Origin: Clavaria fumosa
Lineage: Eukaryota > Basidiomycota > Agaricomycetes > Agaricales > Clavariaceae
Direction: 5' to 3'
Length of the DNA stretch: 64,000 nucleotides
Assembly (NCBI GenBank): GCA_951802425.1
Contig: OX637795.1
Span: forward strand, 1,426,001-1,490,000
Positions within the stretch are counted from its first letter, which is position 1, and every line of letters begins with the position of its first letter. Both the position numbers and the translations under genes were made by a program. Positions 30,278 to 40,030 of this stretch are shown in pieces. The notes beneath the pieces were generated by a model. It saw only the letters and a program-made list of their open reading frames with translations. It was not told the origin of the DNA and ran no database searches.

Positions 30278-31312
30278 TATTCAGAGTGCAGAGTATCTGG
30301 TACATAGCCTACAATCATCCACCATTGTGGCTAGTAGTCAGCAGAACCTCTTGAGCACTGTTCTATGTTCCATGATAAGTGCCTTGAGAGAAGCACTAGG
30401 AATGGTGTCCCATTGGCTAGGCATATCACCTGCCACACTTCTCTGTATTACCTGCAATAATCACTCTTGTGTCACCAGTATGATTCAGTGGTTCTAGGTA
30501 ATCTCTGACAAATCTCATTGACAGAACAATCCCCACACCCATATTATGAATATGCCAATATTAAACAAAGCTATGCACATCTCATTGTATGATTGCAAAG
30601 GCATATGAAAGATATATTGAAAGGATGTCATGTTAATACCTTCTGGGATTCAGTATGTATGCCCCTCAAAGTAGAGACATTGCATGTAGCATCCTTATAG
30701 TCAAATCATTATATCCACCTATGAGACTATTCTATTGTACCATGAAGCATATAGGTGTAAGCCTACATTTATTGTCTACATGTCTACAAAGTTTCCTGGG
30801 AAACCAATAGAAACTGGCTGAGATATTTACAAAAGGAATTATTGTAAATATTGCACCAAAAATGCAAATTGTTATAACATGCCAAGTTTCTGTTCAGCTA
30901 TTCTGTATATAGTATTGATCTATAGCTATATTTTATTTCTACCTATGTGCAAAGCTTCATGAGGATTGGTTAAGAACTCATGGAGTTATTCACGGTTTGG
31001 TAAAACTTGTTGACAGTCAATGTGCTGTACCTGCCCAGTTGGGACAGTCATCCAAAGTCTTGGTCAGCCATCCATCCTAAAGGGGGATGAGTTTCACAGG
31101 GGAACCATATCAAGCAGGTGAGGTGCAGTAGCAGGGTGGGGAGCAGGTCTGGTGTGGCAGGGTGGGAGACAAGCAGGTTAGGCACAGCACAGCAGGTTGG
31201 GGTGCAAGCTGCTCCCTGCCCCCTCACCCAGTTTGAGTGGGTGATGCATGATGGGTCAGGGCAGCAGGGTGGGGAATCCATAAAAAAGCAATGCTAGGAG
31301 CTGGGGAGACAG
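30278..31312. other. AT-rich intergenic DNA
   Basis: No open frame, repeat or element was recognised; the composition is AT-rich and CpG-poor, like old transposon DNA. Confidence 0.5.
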
Positions 31313-31320
31313 GGGACAGG

Positions 31321-32342
31321 TAGTGAATGGCGTGGGTTAACCCCTGGGTGTCACAGGGTCAACCCACACCCAAACCCACAAATACCCACCACCCACTAGT
31401 CAAGCGCCATTTGAAAGGTGAGTGGCGGAAGCTGACATCAGAGAAGATCTACTGTACTTTGTCTCAGTTTTCGTGTGCTGCTTGTGCGAGTAGGTAACCT
31501 TTCCCTTTCCCTTCCTTTCAAAGGCTGCCGTGATCGAACCAGTGCGCAGAATCCCTTGCACAACTTTTGTTCGTGCCTCATTCGCATCTTTAGCATCATC
31601 GGCAGCTGTAACGGCCTCGTCTCCCCAGCAGGTCTTTGCATGTCGCCGCATATTCCCAGTTGATCGGGCATCCTTCCCACTCAGGAAGCATCGGACCACG
31701 TGCTTGCAGCCCCTTGCCAAGCATTTGAAAGTATGGCACTTCCGGCCATCCACATACTCAATGGTGGGCATTGGGTCAAAGAGCGCATAGATAGATGATG
31801 TCCACTTTTTACTCATCCGTTCTGAGTGGTATATTGGTCACTTTATTTTGCTATGGTCAAAAGTGAATGTTACAGACTTAGCTCTGCTTCGTCATCCTCC
31901 TCAACACTTTCACCCTCATCCTCTTTCTCATTCGTTGGGAGTGTCCTTGCAGTACTGTGATTATTCTCAGCTGGAATGATGTTGCCCTCTTCATCAGAAC
32001 TGATGATTTGCAAAATTCCTTGTTTGGCCAAGTCGTTGTCATCCTCTGTTCCAATAGATGCAGGCTGCCTTTGAGATGATCTCTGATGGTCAGATTTAGA
32101 CTTTTTAGCAGTGTTTGATGTTTCGGGACCACTCTTTCTCTTCGTGGTCTGTGCCATAGTGATGGTTCAGAATTACTTAATAGAGAAACTGTACAGGTAA
32201 AAGCTGCCACCACCATAATTCCCACGACCCACCATGTGGGTGTGGGTTGCTGGTGGGTTGACAGAAGTGGTACCCACACCCACACCCATGAAACCCATGG
32301 GTGTCAACCCACATGGGTTACCCATACCCACGCTATTCACTA
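31321..32342 (-). mobile_element. Non-autonomous hAT transposon with 8-bp TSD
   Basis: A 1022-bp element flanked by a perfect 8-bp duplication GGGACAGG (31313-31320 and 32343-32350). Inverted termini start TAGTGAATGGCGTGGG and, from the right, TAGTGAATAGCGTGGG, and continue as GGGTTA/GGGTAA-rich subterminal repeats, as is common in hAT elements. It encodes only the N-terminal part of a transposase. The catalytic and dimerisation domains are absent, so movement requires a transposase in trans. Confidence 0.93.
31400..32157 (-). CDS. Truncated hAT transposase: acidic N-terminus plus BED-type zinc finger
   Basis: Exon 1 runs from ATG 32157 (MAQTTKRKSGPETSNTAKK) through a Lys/Ser-rich segment, a likely nuclear localisation signal, and an acidic stretch. 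A probable intron at about 31818-31872 (donor GTCTGT, acceptor CTCAG) joins ERMSKKW. The second exon holds the finger: HTFKCLARGCKHVVRC, followed by STGNMRRHAKTCWG, giving the C, C, H, C pattern of BED fingers. It ends at 31400 after a Lys-rich tail. BED fingers bind transposon ends. A protein lacking the RNase H-like core could act as a repressor of full-length relatives; that is inference. The frame is open through both exons. Confidence 0.7.
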
Positions 32343-32596
32343 GGGACAGGGTGGTGCATTGAGGAGATGGGGATGATGCAATGCAGTGGCACAACTTGCC
32401 ATCTTCCATGCATAACCAACTAATGGTAATTAGCTTAAATAATGCATCAGATTGCTCACCTCATGTGACCCACTTGCATGCAAAACATATGGATATTTGC
32501 CACCACTTTGTCTGTGACTGTCAGGATCGCTTACATAAGCAGGTTGGAAAGGCCAAGAAAGGATCGCAAAAGAGTTGCGGGAAGTTTGCGGATGAG

Positions 32597-32669
32597 TCAC
32601 GTGACCCGAACGGGTGGTGGCTTACATAATGGGAAAATCACGTGACCCGGGCCTGGACGCATCACGTGA
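32597..32669. promoter_or_regulatory. Three TCACGTGA E-box palindromes in U3
   Basis: TCACGTGA occurs at 32597-32604, 32638-32645 and 32662-32669. CACGTG is the core recognised by bHLH factors such as the Cbf1 and USF families. Three copies about 50-120 bp upstream of the TATA box suggest promoter activation sites. The middle copy is CACATG in the 3' LTR. Confidence 0.6.
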
Positions 32670-32717
32670 CGCACGGGGTCCGAGCGTGGGAACGCCGGCA
32701 ACTCCCGAACCTCTTGC

Positions 32718-32770
32718 TATATATACTACGTCGCTTTCTTACTTGTACCCTTTTCCCCTTATGTTAGTAT
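32718..32770 (+). promoter_or_regulatory. Core promoter: TATA box and inferred start of R
   Basis: TATATATA at 32718-32725 lies 36-43 nt before ATGTTAGTAT (32761-32770). The latter is exactly complementary to the primer-binding site, which in Tf1-type elements marks the RNA 5' end. Start position is inferred, not shown. Confidence 0.6.
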
Positions 32771-32825
32771 CGTCATCATCGACCTTACGTTAAGTTGTGT
32801 GAACCGTGAGACTAAGTCTGACACA

Positions 32826-32835
32826 ATACTAACAT
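32826..32835 (+). promoter_or_regulatory. Self-primer binding site of Gypsy-1
   Basis: ATACTAACAT, 2 nt after the 5' LTR, is the exact reverse complement of 32761-32770 in the LTR. No TGG-type tRNA 3'-end complement follows the LTR. This matches the self-priming arrangement known from Tf1, in which the cleaved RNA 5' end primes reverse transcription. Confidence 0.75.
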
Positions 32836-33476
32836 CAACCCCTGTCTGCCCTAGCCCCGTGTCCTAACCCGGCTAGCCTGGACCCCTATCTCAAACTGTC
32901 ACACTCTGTGACAGCTTATCCCCCTCATCCTCTTTCTCTTTACCCTGCCCACGGTGTGCAACAGAACCGTGTGAAATTTTTACTGTGTGTAGATACACGT
33001 GACCAGACCCAGAGGAAGTCTACTGTGACCCTCCCCAAGAGACACCGAGTGCCAAAGGCCCGGAACTTTGCTTTACAGCTACGTACCAGTGAATTGTGTA
33101 GTGTACAGGGCACGGAAAGGCCCTATACATAGTTTTTCTGTAGTTTCCTGGTCCAGTGGACAGGGCCCTTGCTCTGTGACCATTGTCAGAAGGGCACATG
33201 GGCAACTCACTAGGAGTTGTGGAGTGACCACCTGGGACACCATTTGGGCCCCACGCTAGCAACAAGTTTTATAGAATAAGAGTTCTATAAGTACCTAGAT
33301 ACATAGAGAGCAGCCTGAGAGGACAGGACTGCTAAGAGATCGAAGAAATCCTGAGTGCCCAAGGCCCGGAATTCTATTTACAGCGTCTGCGTCCGAGACC
33401 GGGTCGAGCCCAGCTCCCCCCCGATTCCCCTGTTACCGACGTCCCCGAAACCCCATCACCACCACCAGGGTCTGTG

Positions 33477-34478
33477 ATGGCTGACCACGTCGCCCCGCCT
33501 GAAGTCCATGCCACGAGGCTGGATTTAGTCGTCGCCCCATTCGATGGGCAAAAAAGAAATTTCCGTACATTCCTCCGGTCGCTCCGCCTCCTGTTTATGG
33601 CGAATCCGATAATCTATGCCACGGACCTGGCAAAGGTCCTCTACACCCTCAGCAAAATTACTGGCGAGGGGTTTGCCGCAGAATGGGCAAATGTGAAGGG
33701 AGAGGAAATCCTGGGTAACAATGAGGTTGGAACCTGGGCAGAATTTGTGGAAGAGATGAAGCGAGCATTCGATGACCCGAACGACCGTGCGACTGCCCTC
33801 GCAGATATTGCGAAGTTGAAACAGGGTGGCATGACGGCACCTGAGTTCTTCGCAAAGTTCGAAACAATGTTCCGAAGAGCGGGGATGACAGAAGTGGCCA
33901 ATTCGGACATCCTGGTCCATTGGCTGGAGTCGAATCTGAGCAGGAGGCTAGTGGGAAAGGTCTATGGTGTTTCGCCAATGCCAGAGACCTACGTGCAGTG
34001 GAAGGCACTTGCCGAAAAGCTAGATGCTCAGCAGCATCGCCTCGACGGAGTCATCGCACAACAGAACTCTGTGCGTCCTGCTCTGCCCGCAACCAGCCGC
34101 CCCCTCCCTCAACAAACCCGCTTCGCCCCAGCCCCCCGTCCCTTCCTGGCCCAGCCTCTGGCCCGCACCTCTGCCCCTCCCACCATGCCGCGTCCCACCA
34201 ATGCCGGTGATGCCATGGTGGTGGATCGTGCCCGTGCCCCTGGAGTGTTGCGCACCTGCTTCCGATGTGGCCAAGCTGGTCACATGGTGAGAGATTGCCA
34301 GCTCCAGGACACACGTCCGCAGATCCCGAGGCCGCAGATCCGCGCCGTGGAAAGCCAGGCACGTAGTGCAGAGGACTATGAGAACGAGATCGCACTGCTC
34401 CGAGACTGCCTGGATTTGCTCGAGAGAGAGAAGAGGGCTCCTGTTGAAGAGCCGGATTTTGGAGACGAGGCCCAGTGA
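33477..34478 (+). CDS. gag: Gypsy-1 Gag
   Basis: A 333-residue frame; the ATG at 33477 is preferred over an in-frame GTG directly before it. The N-terminal 180 residues form a retrotransposon gag/capsid domain (PFDGQKRNFRTFLRSLR, GFAAEWANV, PEFFAKFETMFRRAGM). A Pro/Ala-rich linker leads to one zinc knuckle, CFRCGQAGHMVRDC, near residue 260. A short acidic coiled coil ends the protein. Gag forms virus-like particles in the cytoplasm and binds the element RNA. GGATTTT lies at 34454-34460, 16 nt before the TGA, where pol begins in the -1 frame. The frame is intact. Confidence 0.95.
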   Translation: MADHVAPPEVHATRLDLVVAPFDGQKRNFRTFLRSLRLLFMANPIIYATDLAKVLYTLSKITGEGFAAEWANVKGEEILGNNEVGTWAEFVEEMKRAFDDPNDRATALADIAKLKQGGMTAPEFFAKFETMFRRAGMTEVANSDILVHWLESNLSRRLVGKVYGVSPMPETYVQWKALAEKLDAQQHRLDGVIAQQNSVRPALPATSRPLPQQTRFAPAPRPFLAQPLARTSAPPTMPRPTNAGDAMVVDRARAPGVLRTCFRCGQAGHMVRDCQLQDTRPQIPRPQIRAVESQARSAEDYENEIALLRDCLDLLEREKRAPVEEPDFGDEAQ

Positions 34479-37400
34479 GTCCGAACTGGAGTCTCAGGAG
34501 TAGATATCCCAGCCCCCCTCCCGTCCCTGTACCCGCAGCTAGTATCCCAAAATACACTATCTTGCAGCGGAGACACACCCGGATTGGGGCTGAGGTGAAG
34601 GACAAAGCGGAAACGGAAACCGCTAAAAGTGAAATACCGAAAAGAGAAAAGGGGACTAGCAGCCAAGTGGAGCCAACAAAGCACCTTGCAGAGGTGCTGA
34701 AGGACACCCTATTGCGTATGCCCCGAGAGCTCTCCATCCAGGTGCACCTGGAGGCTCTCAGCACTGGCAAAGGGGCAACTACGAAAGCCCTTGTCGACTC
34801 AGGCTGCACCAACTGCTTTATGGACTTGGAGTGGGCGAAAAAAGTGGGATTGGAACCATCTCCCTTGCTGAATCCAATCACCATGTATAATGTGGATGGA
34901 ACACAGAACAGAGATGGTAAGATCCGGTATGGGATGGAGCTGCTTGTGATGGTTGGCGACCACCAGGAGCGGATCCACTTCCTGCTAGGGAAGACTCAGT
35001 CCCACACGGCGATCCTTGGGCATGACTGGCTAAAGCGTCATAATCCAGAGATTGACTGGGTGAAAGCTGAAGTAAGGCTCACCCGCTGCCCCAACTCCTG
35101 TGCCTCCTCCCCACACAGCCACCGGTCCCCTGTTCGACCCTCAGGTCCACCAAAAGCGAGTACCCTGGCCTCGGCCAGTATCCCGGACACCCGTTTTCCC
35201 AACACTGGCCCTACCCCTGATTGGCCCAGCCGCTACCCTTTGGTTTTTAGTGAAGCAAAGTGGGATGAGCTCCCCCGCTCCCGCCCTGACTTTGATATCA
35301 AAATCGAGTTTAAAACAGACCCTGGACACCTCTCCTCTAAGCTATACTCTCTGACGCGAGAAGAGATGGTGGAAATGAATCGCTGGGTGGATGAGCAGCT
35401 AGCTTCTGGACGAATCCGACCTTCGAAGTCCCCGTACGCAAGCCCCTTCTTCTTCAAATGTGAGAAGGACAAGCTGCGGCCGATTATCGATTACTCTAGG
35501 CTGAACTCGTATCTAATCAAAGACAAGTACCCCCTCCCCCTCATACGAGACACTGTGGATGTGTTAAAGGGGGCGACCATCTATTCCAAGATTGATGCGA
35601 AGGGAGGTTTCCCATCGATGCAGGTCTGGCCAGAACATCAGCACCACTGTGCTTTCCTAACGCCCCGTGGACTCTTCGAACCGGCAGTTATGTGGTTTGG
35701 GCTGCAGAATGCGCCGGCAACCTTCCAGCGCTTCATGAACCATGTGTTGAGAGAAGAGATTGCAGGGGGGCATGTCCGAGCCTATGTCGATGATGTTATA
35801 GTGTTTGCAGAGGATTTGGCTACACATCGGTATTGGATGGATCGGGTCTTGAAGAAGTTTGGGGAGAATGGCCTGTGTCTCAGACTCAGCAAGTGCGAGT
35901 TCGAGAAGAGTGAGGTTGTCTTCCTGGGGATGAAGATCTCCCACAACCGTCTAGAGCATGACCCAGCTAAAGGCGCGGCGATCCGTAACTGGCCCAGACC
36001 GAAAAATGTGAAAGAGGTACAAAGATTCAACGGGATGCTGAACTACCTCCGCCGGCACATCCCAAATCTCTCTGCCCGGGCAAAACCACTCTTCCGGCTT
36101 ACAGGGAAAGTCCCGTGGAGATGGGAGGAGGAGGAGGAAGCAGCCTTCCAAGATCTCCGCCTGGCACTAGTATCAGCCCCGGTCTTGGCTCTACCACAAG
36201 ACAAAGGGAGATGGAAGGTAGAAACAGATGCGAGCAACTTGGCGACTGGAGGAGTTCTCTCACAGCAGCAGGTGGATGGGACTTGGAGAGTTGTAGACTA
36301 CATCTCCAAAGCCCTCACTGCAGCTGAGAAGAATTACGATGTGTACGACAAGGAGTTCCTGGCTGTAATCCGGGCACTACGCGAGTGGCGGGCTTACCTG
36401 ATTGGGGTGGAAGAGACTATCGAAATCTGGACGGACCATGCTAACCTCCAGTACTTCCGGAAGCCCCAGAAGTTGAAACCGAGGCAGGTCCGTTGGGTTG
36501 GAGAGCTCCAGTGCTTTGACTTCGAGATCAAGTACCGTACTGGGAAGTCAAACACGAAAGCGGATGCACTCTCACGGAGGCCAGACTATGGAGAGATGGT
36601 GGAGGAGGATGCACCAGTACAGGTCTTCCCAGAGGCTGAGACCCGCACATCGTTCACATCGGAGATGGAGACGCTACTCCAGAAAAACAGTGCGGTATAT
36701 GTGCAGAAGCCGGAGGAGCTTGATGATGAGTGGACGAGAGATCGGATGGGACTCTGGCGGAAGGCAGAAATCACTTGGGTGCCCCCAGAAGCACGTGAGG
36801 CAGTGCTCACCTTTGAGCATGACCTCCCCATCGCAGGACACCCTGGTCCACGGAAACTGAGGGCGGCTCTGCTGAGGTCCTATTGGTGGGTGGGCATGGT
36901 GAAGGATTCCAATCGGTATGCAGGTGGATGTGAGACATGCCAACGAATCAAGCCTGATCGTACCAGGCGCGCCGCTCCACTCCATCTGCACCCTGTCCCT
37001 GAGAGCCCCTGGGCAGTCATCTCTTGGGACATTGTTGGACCTTTCCCCCTCTCACGTGGTCACAATGCGATCCTTGTCATTGTCGACAAGTTTACAAAAC
37101 GAACTCTCATCGAAGCTATTGGCCTTGACCTCACGGGACTTGGTGCTGCTCGGATCCTTCGAGACCGGGTCTTCCGCGACCATGGAGTCCCGCAGAAAGT
37201 TGTGAGTGACCGGGGAACCCAATTTGTGTCCAGATTCATGAGGGAGTTTTATGGGATGATTGGAGTTAAGGCGAACCCGAGCACTGCCTTCCACCCACAA
37301 ACAGATGGACAGACAGAGCGGGTCAATCAGGAGGTTGAAGTGTATCTCCGGGCCTATGTTGACCATCTGCAGGATGATTGGGCAGAGTGGCTATCCACAG

Positions 37401-38098
37401 CCGAGTTCGCGCTCAATAACCGAGAGCACTCAGCCACTGGATTCACACCTTTCTATCTGGAGTATGGCCGGCACCCTTGGAATGGTGGTATCCGGCCGCC
37501 CTCTGAAGTGAACCCTGCAGCAGACGAGTGGATGGCCAAACTCACGGAATCCCGAAGAGCAGCCAGGGATGCAATGGGGAAGGCGGCAGATGCGATGAAG
37601 GCTAGCTATGATAAAGGAAAGCGCCCGAGTCGTGAATACTCAAAGGGGGACTTAGTCTGGCTGGATACCCGGAACCTGAAAATGGATCGACCATCCAAGA
37701 AGCTTGACAACAAGCGGGCTGGACCCTTCACCATCGAAGAGAAGGTTGGACCAGCAGCATACCGACTCAAGCTCCCCCGAGCATGGCGCATTCACCGGGT
37801 TTTCAATGAGTTGCTACTCACCCCGTATATTGCTCCCTCTTTCCCTTCCCAGAACTTGCCTCCACCCCCACCCCCCACGATTGACGATGACCACTTGGAG
37901 TATGAGGTGGAGGAAATTCTTGATGTCAAGAAGGTTGGACGGGGAGTGAAGTATTTGGTGAAGTGGTTAGGATACCCTGCAGAGGAGAACACCTGGGAAC
38001 CTCGTCGCAACCTCACTAACGTTGCACTGTTGCTCCGGGACTTCTTCCAGCAATACCCTGACAAGGCGAAGTTGGCAGGTCGAGACGCCCAGCCTTAA
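34448..38098 (+). CDS. pol: Gypsy-1 Pol: protease, RT, RNase H, integrase, chromodomain
   Basis: The frame is open from 34448, inside gag, to TAA 38096-38098, about 1215 codons, with no early ATG, so expression by -1 frameshifting is likely. Domains from the 5' end: aspartic protease with VDSGCTNC (about residue 110); RT with IDAKGGFPSMQV and the active site RAYVDDVIVF (about 440); RNase H with VETDASNLATGG and IEIWTDHANLQYF. Integrase follows, with an H..H..C..C finger (HDLPIAGHPG to CETCQ) and the D,D35E triad in SWDIVGPF, VSDRGTQF and TERVNQE. A C-terminal chromodomain (EYEVEEILDVKK, VKWLGYPAEENTWEP) lies at about 1145-1200 and directs integration to marked chromatin in known chromoviruses. 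All catalytic residues are present. Confidence 0.96.
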   Translation, partial: RAGFWRRGPVSPNWSLRSRYPSPPPVPVPAASIPKYTILQRRHTRIGAEVKDKAETETAKSEIPKREKGTSSQVEPTKHLAEVLKDTLLRMPRELSIQVHLEALSTGKGATTKALVDSGCTNCFMDLEWAKKVGLEPSPLLNPITMYNVDGTQNRDGKIRYGMELLVMVGDHQERIHFLLGKTQSHTAILGHDWLKRHNPEIDWVKAEVRLTRCPNSCASSPHSHRSPVRPSGPPKASTLASASIPDTRFPNTGPTPDWPSRYPLVFSEAKWDELPRSRPDFDIKIEFKTDPGHLSSKLYSLTREEMVEMNRWVDEQLASGRIRPSKSPYASPFFFKCEKDKLRPIIDYSRLNSYLIKDKYPLPLIRDTVDVLKGATIYSKIDAKGGFPSMQVWPEHQHHCAFLTPRGLFEPAVMWFGLQNAPATFQRFMNHVLREEIAGGHVRAYVDDVIVFAEDLATHRYWMDRVLKKFGENGLCLRLSKCEFEKSEVVFLGMKISHNRLEHDPAKGAAIRNWPRPKNVKEVQRFNGMLNYLRRHIPNLSARAKPLFRLTGKVPWRWEEEEEAAFQDLRLALVSAPVLALPQDKGRWKVETDASNLATGGVLSQQQVDGTWRVVDYISKALTAAEKNYDVYDKEFLAVIRALREWRAYLIGVEETIEIWTDHANLQYFRKPQKLKPRQVRWVGELQCFDFEIKYRTGKSNTKADALSRRPDYGEMVEEDAPVQVFPEAETRTSFTSEMETLLQKNSAVYVQKPEELDDEWTRDRMGLWRKAEITWVPPEAREAVLTFEHDLPIAGHPGPRKLRAALLRSYWWVGMVKDSNRYAGGCETCQRIKPDRTRRAAPLHLHPVPESPWAVISWDIVGPFPLSRGHNAILVIVDKFTKRTLIEAIGLDLTGLGAARILRDRVFRDHGVPQKVVSDRGTQFVSRFMREFYGMIGVKANPSTAFHPQTDGQTERVNQEVEVYLRAYVDHLQDDWAEWLSTAEFALNNREHSATGFTPFYLEYGRHPWNGGIRPPSEVNPAADEWMAKLTESRRAARDAMGKAADAMKASYDKGKRPSREYSKGDLVWLDTRNLKMDRPSKKLDNKRAGPFTIEEKVGPAAYRLKLPRAWRIHRVFNELLLTPYIAPSFPSQNLPPPPPPTIDDDHLEYEVEEILDVKKVGRGVKYLVKWLGYPAEENTWEPRRNLTNVALLLRDFFQQYPDKAKLAGRDAQP
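34454..34460 (+). promoter_or_regulatory. Putative -1 frameshift heptamer GGATTTT
   Basis: In gag frame the bases read ..G GAT TTT.., and the pol frame opens 6 nt earlier after a stop at 34445-34447. The heptamer fits the X-XXY-YYZ pattern imperfectly but resembles GGATTTA, used by some retroviruses. Gypsy-2 has the same heptamer in the same place. Confidence 0.55.
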
Positions 38099-38109
38099 GA
38101 GGGGGGTGA
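38097..38109 (+). promoter_or_regulatory. Polypurine tract of Gypsy-1
   Basis: AAGAGGGGGGTGA lies directly before the 3' LTR and overlaps the pol stop codon. It would prime plus-strand DNA synthesis. Confidence 0.85.
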
Positions 38110-38414
38110 TGTCAGGATCGCTTACATAAGCAGGTTGGAAAGGCCAAGAAAGGATCGCAAAAGAGTTGCGGGAAGTTTGCGGACGAGTCACGTGACCCGA
38201 ACGGGTGGTGGCTTACATAATGGGAAAATCACATGACCCGGGCCTGGACGCATCACGTGACGCACGGGGTCCGAGCGTGGGAACGCCGGCAACTCCCGAA
38301 CCTCTTGCTATATATACTACGTCGCTTTCTTACTTGTACCCTTTTCCCCTTATGTTAGTATCGTCATCATCGACCTTACGTTAAGTTGTGTGAACCGTGA
38401 GACTAAGTCTGACA
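38110..38414 (+). repeat. 3' LTR of Gypsy-1
   Basis: A 305-bp copy of the 5' LTR with two differences, both C/T or G/A at CpG sites. GTGAC follows. Confidence 0.96.
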
Positions 38415-38419
38415 GTGAC

Positions 38420-38970
38420 ATTGCCAGCACACAAGGTGCCCTTCCAATACTGTCTGGTGACTGCTGATTCTTGATGAAAGTGTTACTGTGTAACTTGTTT
38501 GAAAGGTTTGAGGCTGCCATCAGTGTTCTCAATTAGTGGGAGCTCAGCAAGTGGGAGTGACAATGCACACAGTTAGGTGGGCAGATGCCTCATCACAGCT
38601 TATGTGGCTCTGCACCTCATACTGCATTGGGTAGTCTCCTGTCCCTTCATTCTACATTGTACTTTGATTTGCCCTCACTTTAACTCTTGCTTCACAGACT
38701 TCCTTTAGTCTTAAATACTCCTGTGATAGATCAGTGGGAGTTCACATGTTATCATTCCCTCACATGAGCTCCAGGTTCATAACATCCTGTAAGACTGCAT
38801 GTTTCATGAACTGACAATATATACATTATCACTCCCTTGTGTGAACTCCAGTTGCACCTGCTGTAAATATTTCCGCAGTCTCTTGGGAGAAGTCCACTAA
38901 AATAATAGATTGAACATTAGATACATTGTAATTATTGAGCAACACTCCTCAATGTCACAGGCTACCCATT
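38420..38970. other. Unique AT-rich flank of Gypsy-1
   Basis: No gene recognised. Its left part is the continuation of the sequence interrupted by Gypsy-1. Confidence 0.5.
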
Positions 38971-39510
38971 TGATGTCTCATCGAGCAGGGGCAAGCAGGG
39001 ACAACAAGGCAAGGGCGGGGCGGGGTGGTGGTGAAGGAAAGCGGGGTGGCGAGGGCAGGTGCAGCGAAGTCACAGCGTAGGCGGGCGGAAACAAGGCGGA
39101 GGTGGAAGCATGCGGGGATAGCGAGTGCAAGGCAGGCGGGGAGGGCAGGCGGGGAGGGCAGGTGGGGCGAGGCAATGACAGAGGGAGGCAGGGACACTGA
39201 GTAGGCTGATGGAGACAGGGTGACAGCAGAGGCAGGTCAGGACAGCAAGGGCAACAAGGGCAGGGTCAACAAGGGCAATGGCGGGCAGGGCGCCGCAACG
39301 GCAGAGGCAGGTGGGGACGGCGAGTAGGCAGTAGGTGGGGACAACAACGGCGAGGGCAGGTGATGGTGATGGAGAGAGGCAGGGATGAAGGCAACAACGG
39401 AGGGGACGAGGAGGGCGAGGGCAGGCGGGGGCGTGGGTAGGCGGGTACGACGAGGGCAGGGGCTGGACACCCGACGAGGCAGTGACGAGACGAGGGTGGG
39501 CGATGATGAT
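38971..39510. repeat. G-rich low-complexity tract
   Basis: Irregular repeats of GGCAGGCGGGGA, AACAAGGGCA and similar purine-rich words. Pro/Ala/Leu-rich open frames on the complementary strand are by-products of the composition. Confidence 0.75.
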
Positions 39511-40030
39511 AATTTTTTTGATAACGATGTAGGTGTGCCTATCTATATAAATGATTATGCCACATGCCATAAGCACAGCCTTCCTTTCGGTTCCTTGCCT
39601 AAGCCGTTAATTCCATTGATAAAGTATTGAAACAGATCATTGATCCGGCAGCCACACAAGTTCGGCAGTCATGCATTACAGTATTGGCGGTGCTAATTAT
39701 CGCAGCAAGCTTAAATTCCTCAAACTTATGTTACAGTACGTGTAGGATCCACTTCATCCGCGCACCAACAATGTTACAGTAAGCAACTGCTGCAACATAA
39801 TAGGACGCGACTCTGGTTTGACGGAATGGCGAAACCTCCGATCAGCGGCCGCGCATGACTTTTTGATGCCCGGATTAGTCTGCATCTTTGTCTCGCCGCC
39901 GCCATACACGAGCCCACCACATGCCAACTCTGGAAGTCGAAAATAGTCATCCACAGCCCCCAGCTGACCTGATCAGATGGTGCCGTTTTTCATATCGCTA
40001 GGCAGGCAGACTTTGCTCAATCTGACACTC
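39511..40030. other. Upstream flank of the membrane-protein gene
   Basis: A non-coding stretch with ATGTTACAGTA repeated near 39728 and 39769. An in-frame ATG at 39977 would add 18 residues to the following gene; the later ATG is preferred because it starts a cleaner signal peptide. Confidence 0.45.

Larger units (their letters stand above)
32519..32823 (+). repeat. 5' LTR of Gypsy-1
   Basis: A 305-bp LTR, TGTCAG..CTGACA. It contains three TCACGTGA palindromes in U3, TATATATA at 32718-32725, and the probable transcript start near ATGTTAGTAT (32761-32770). Confidence 0.96.
32519..38414 (+). mobile_element. Gypsy-1: complete chromodomain Ty3/gypsy retrotransposon
   Basis: An 5896-bp element with 305-bp LTRs (32519-32823, 38110-38414) that begin TGTCAG and end CTGACA. 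A perfect 5-bp duplication GTGAC lies at 32514-32518 and 38415-38419. The LTRs differ at two positions. It has a self-complementary primer site, a 640-nt leader, gag, pol in the -1 frame, and a polypurine tract. No internal stops were seen, so this copy may be active. It belongs to the chromovirus/Tf1-sushi group by its integrase C-terminal chromodomain. Confidence 0.97.

Noticed and set aside
33140..33250. tRNA-like A box (TGGTCCAGTGG) in the Gypsy-1 leader
   Set aside because: No B box at the right distance and no cloverleaf; probably chance.
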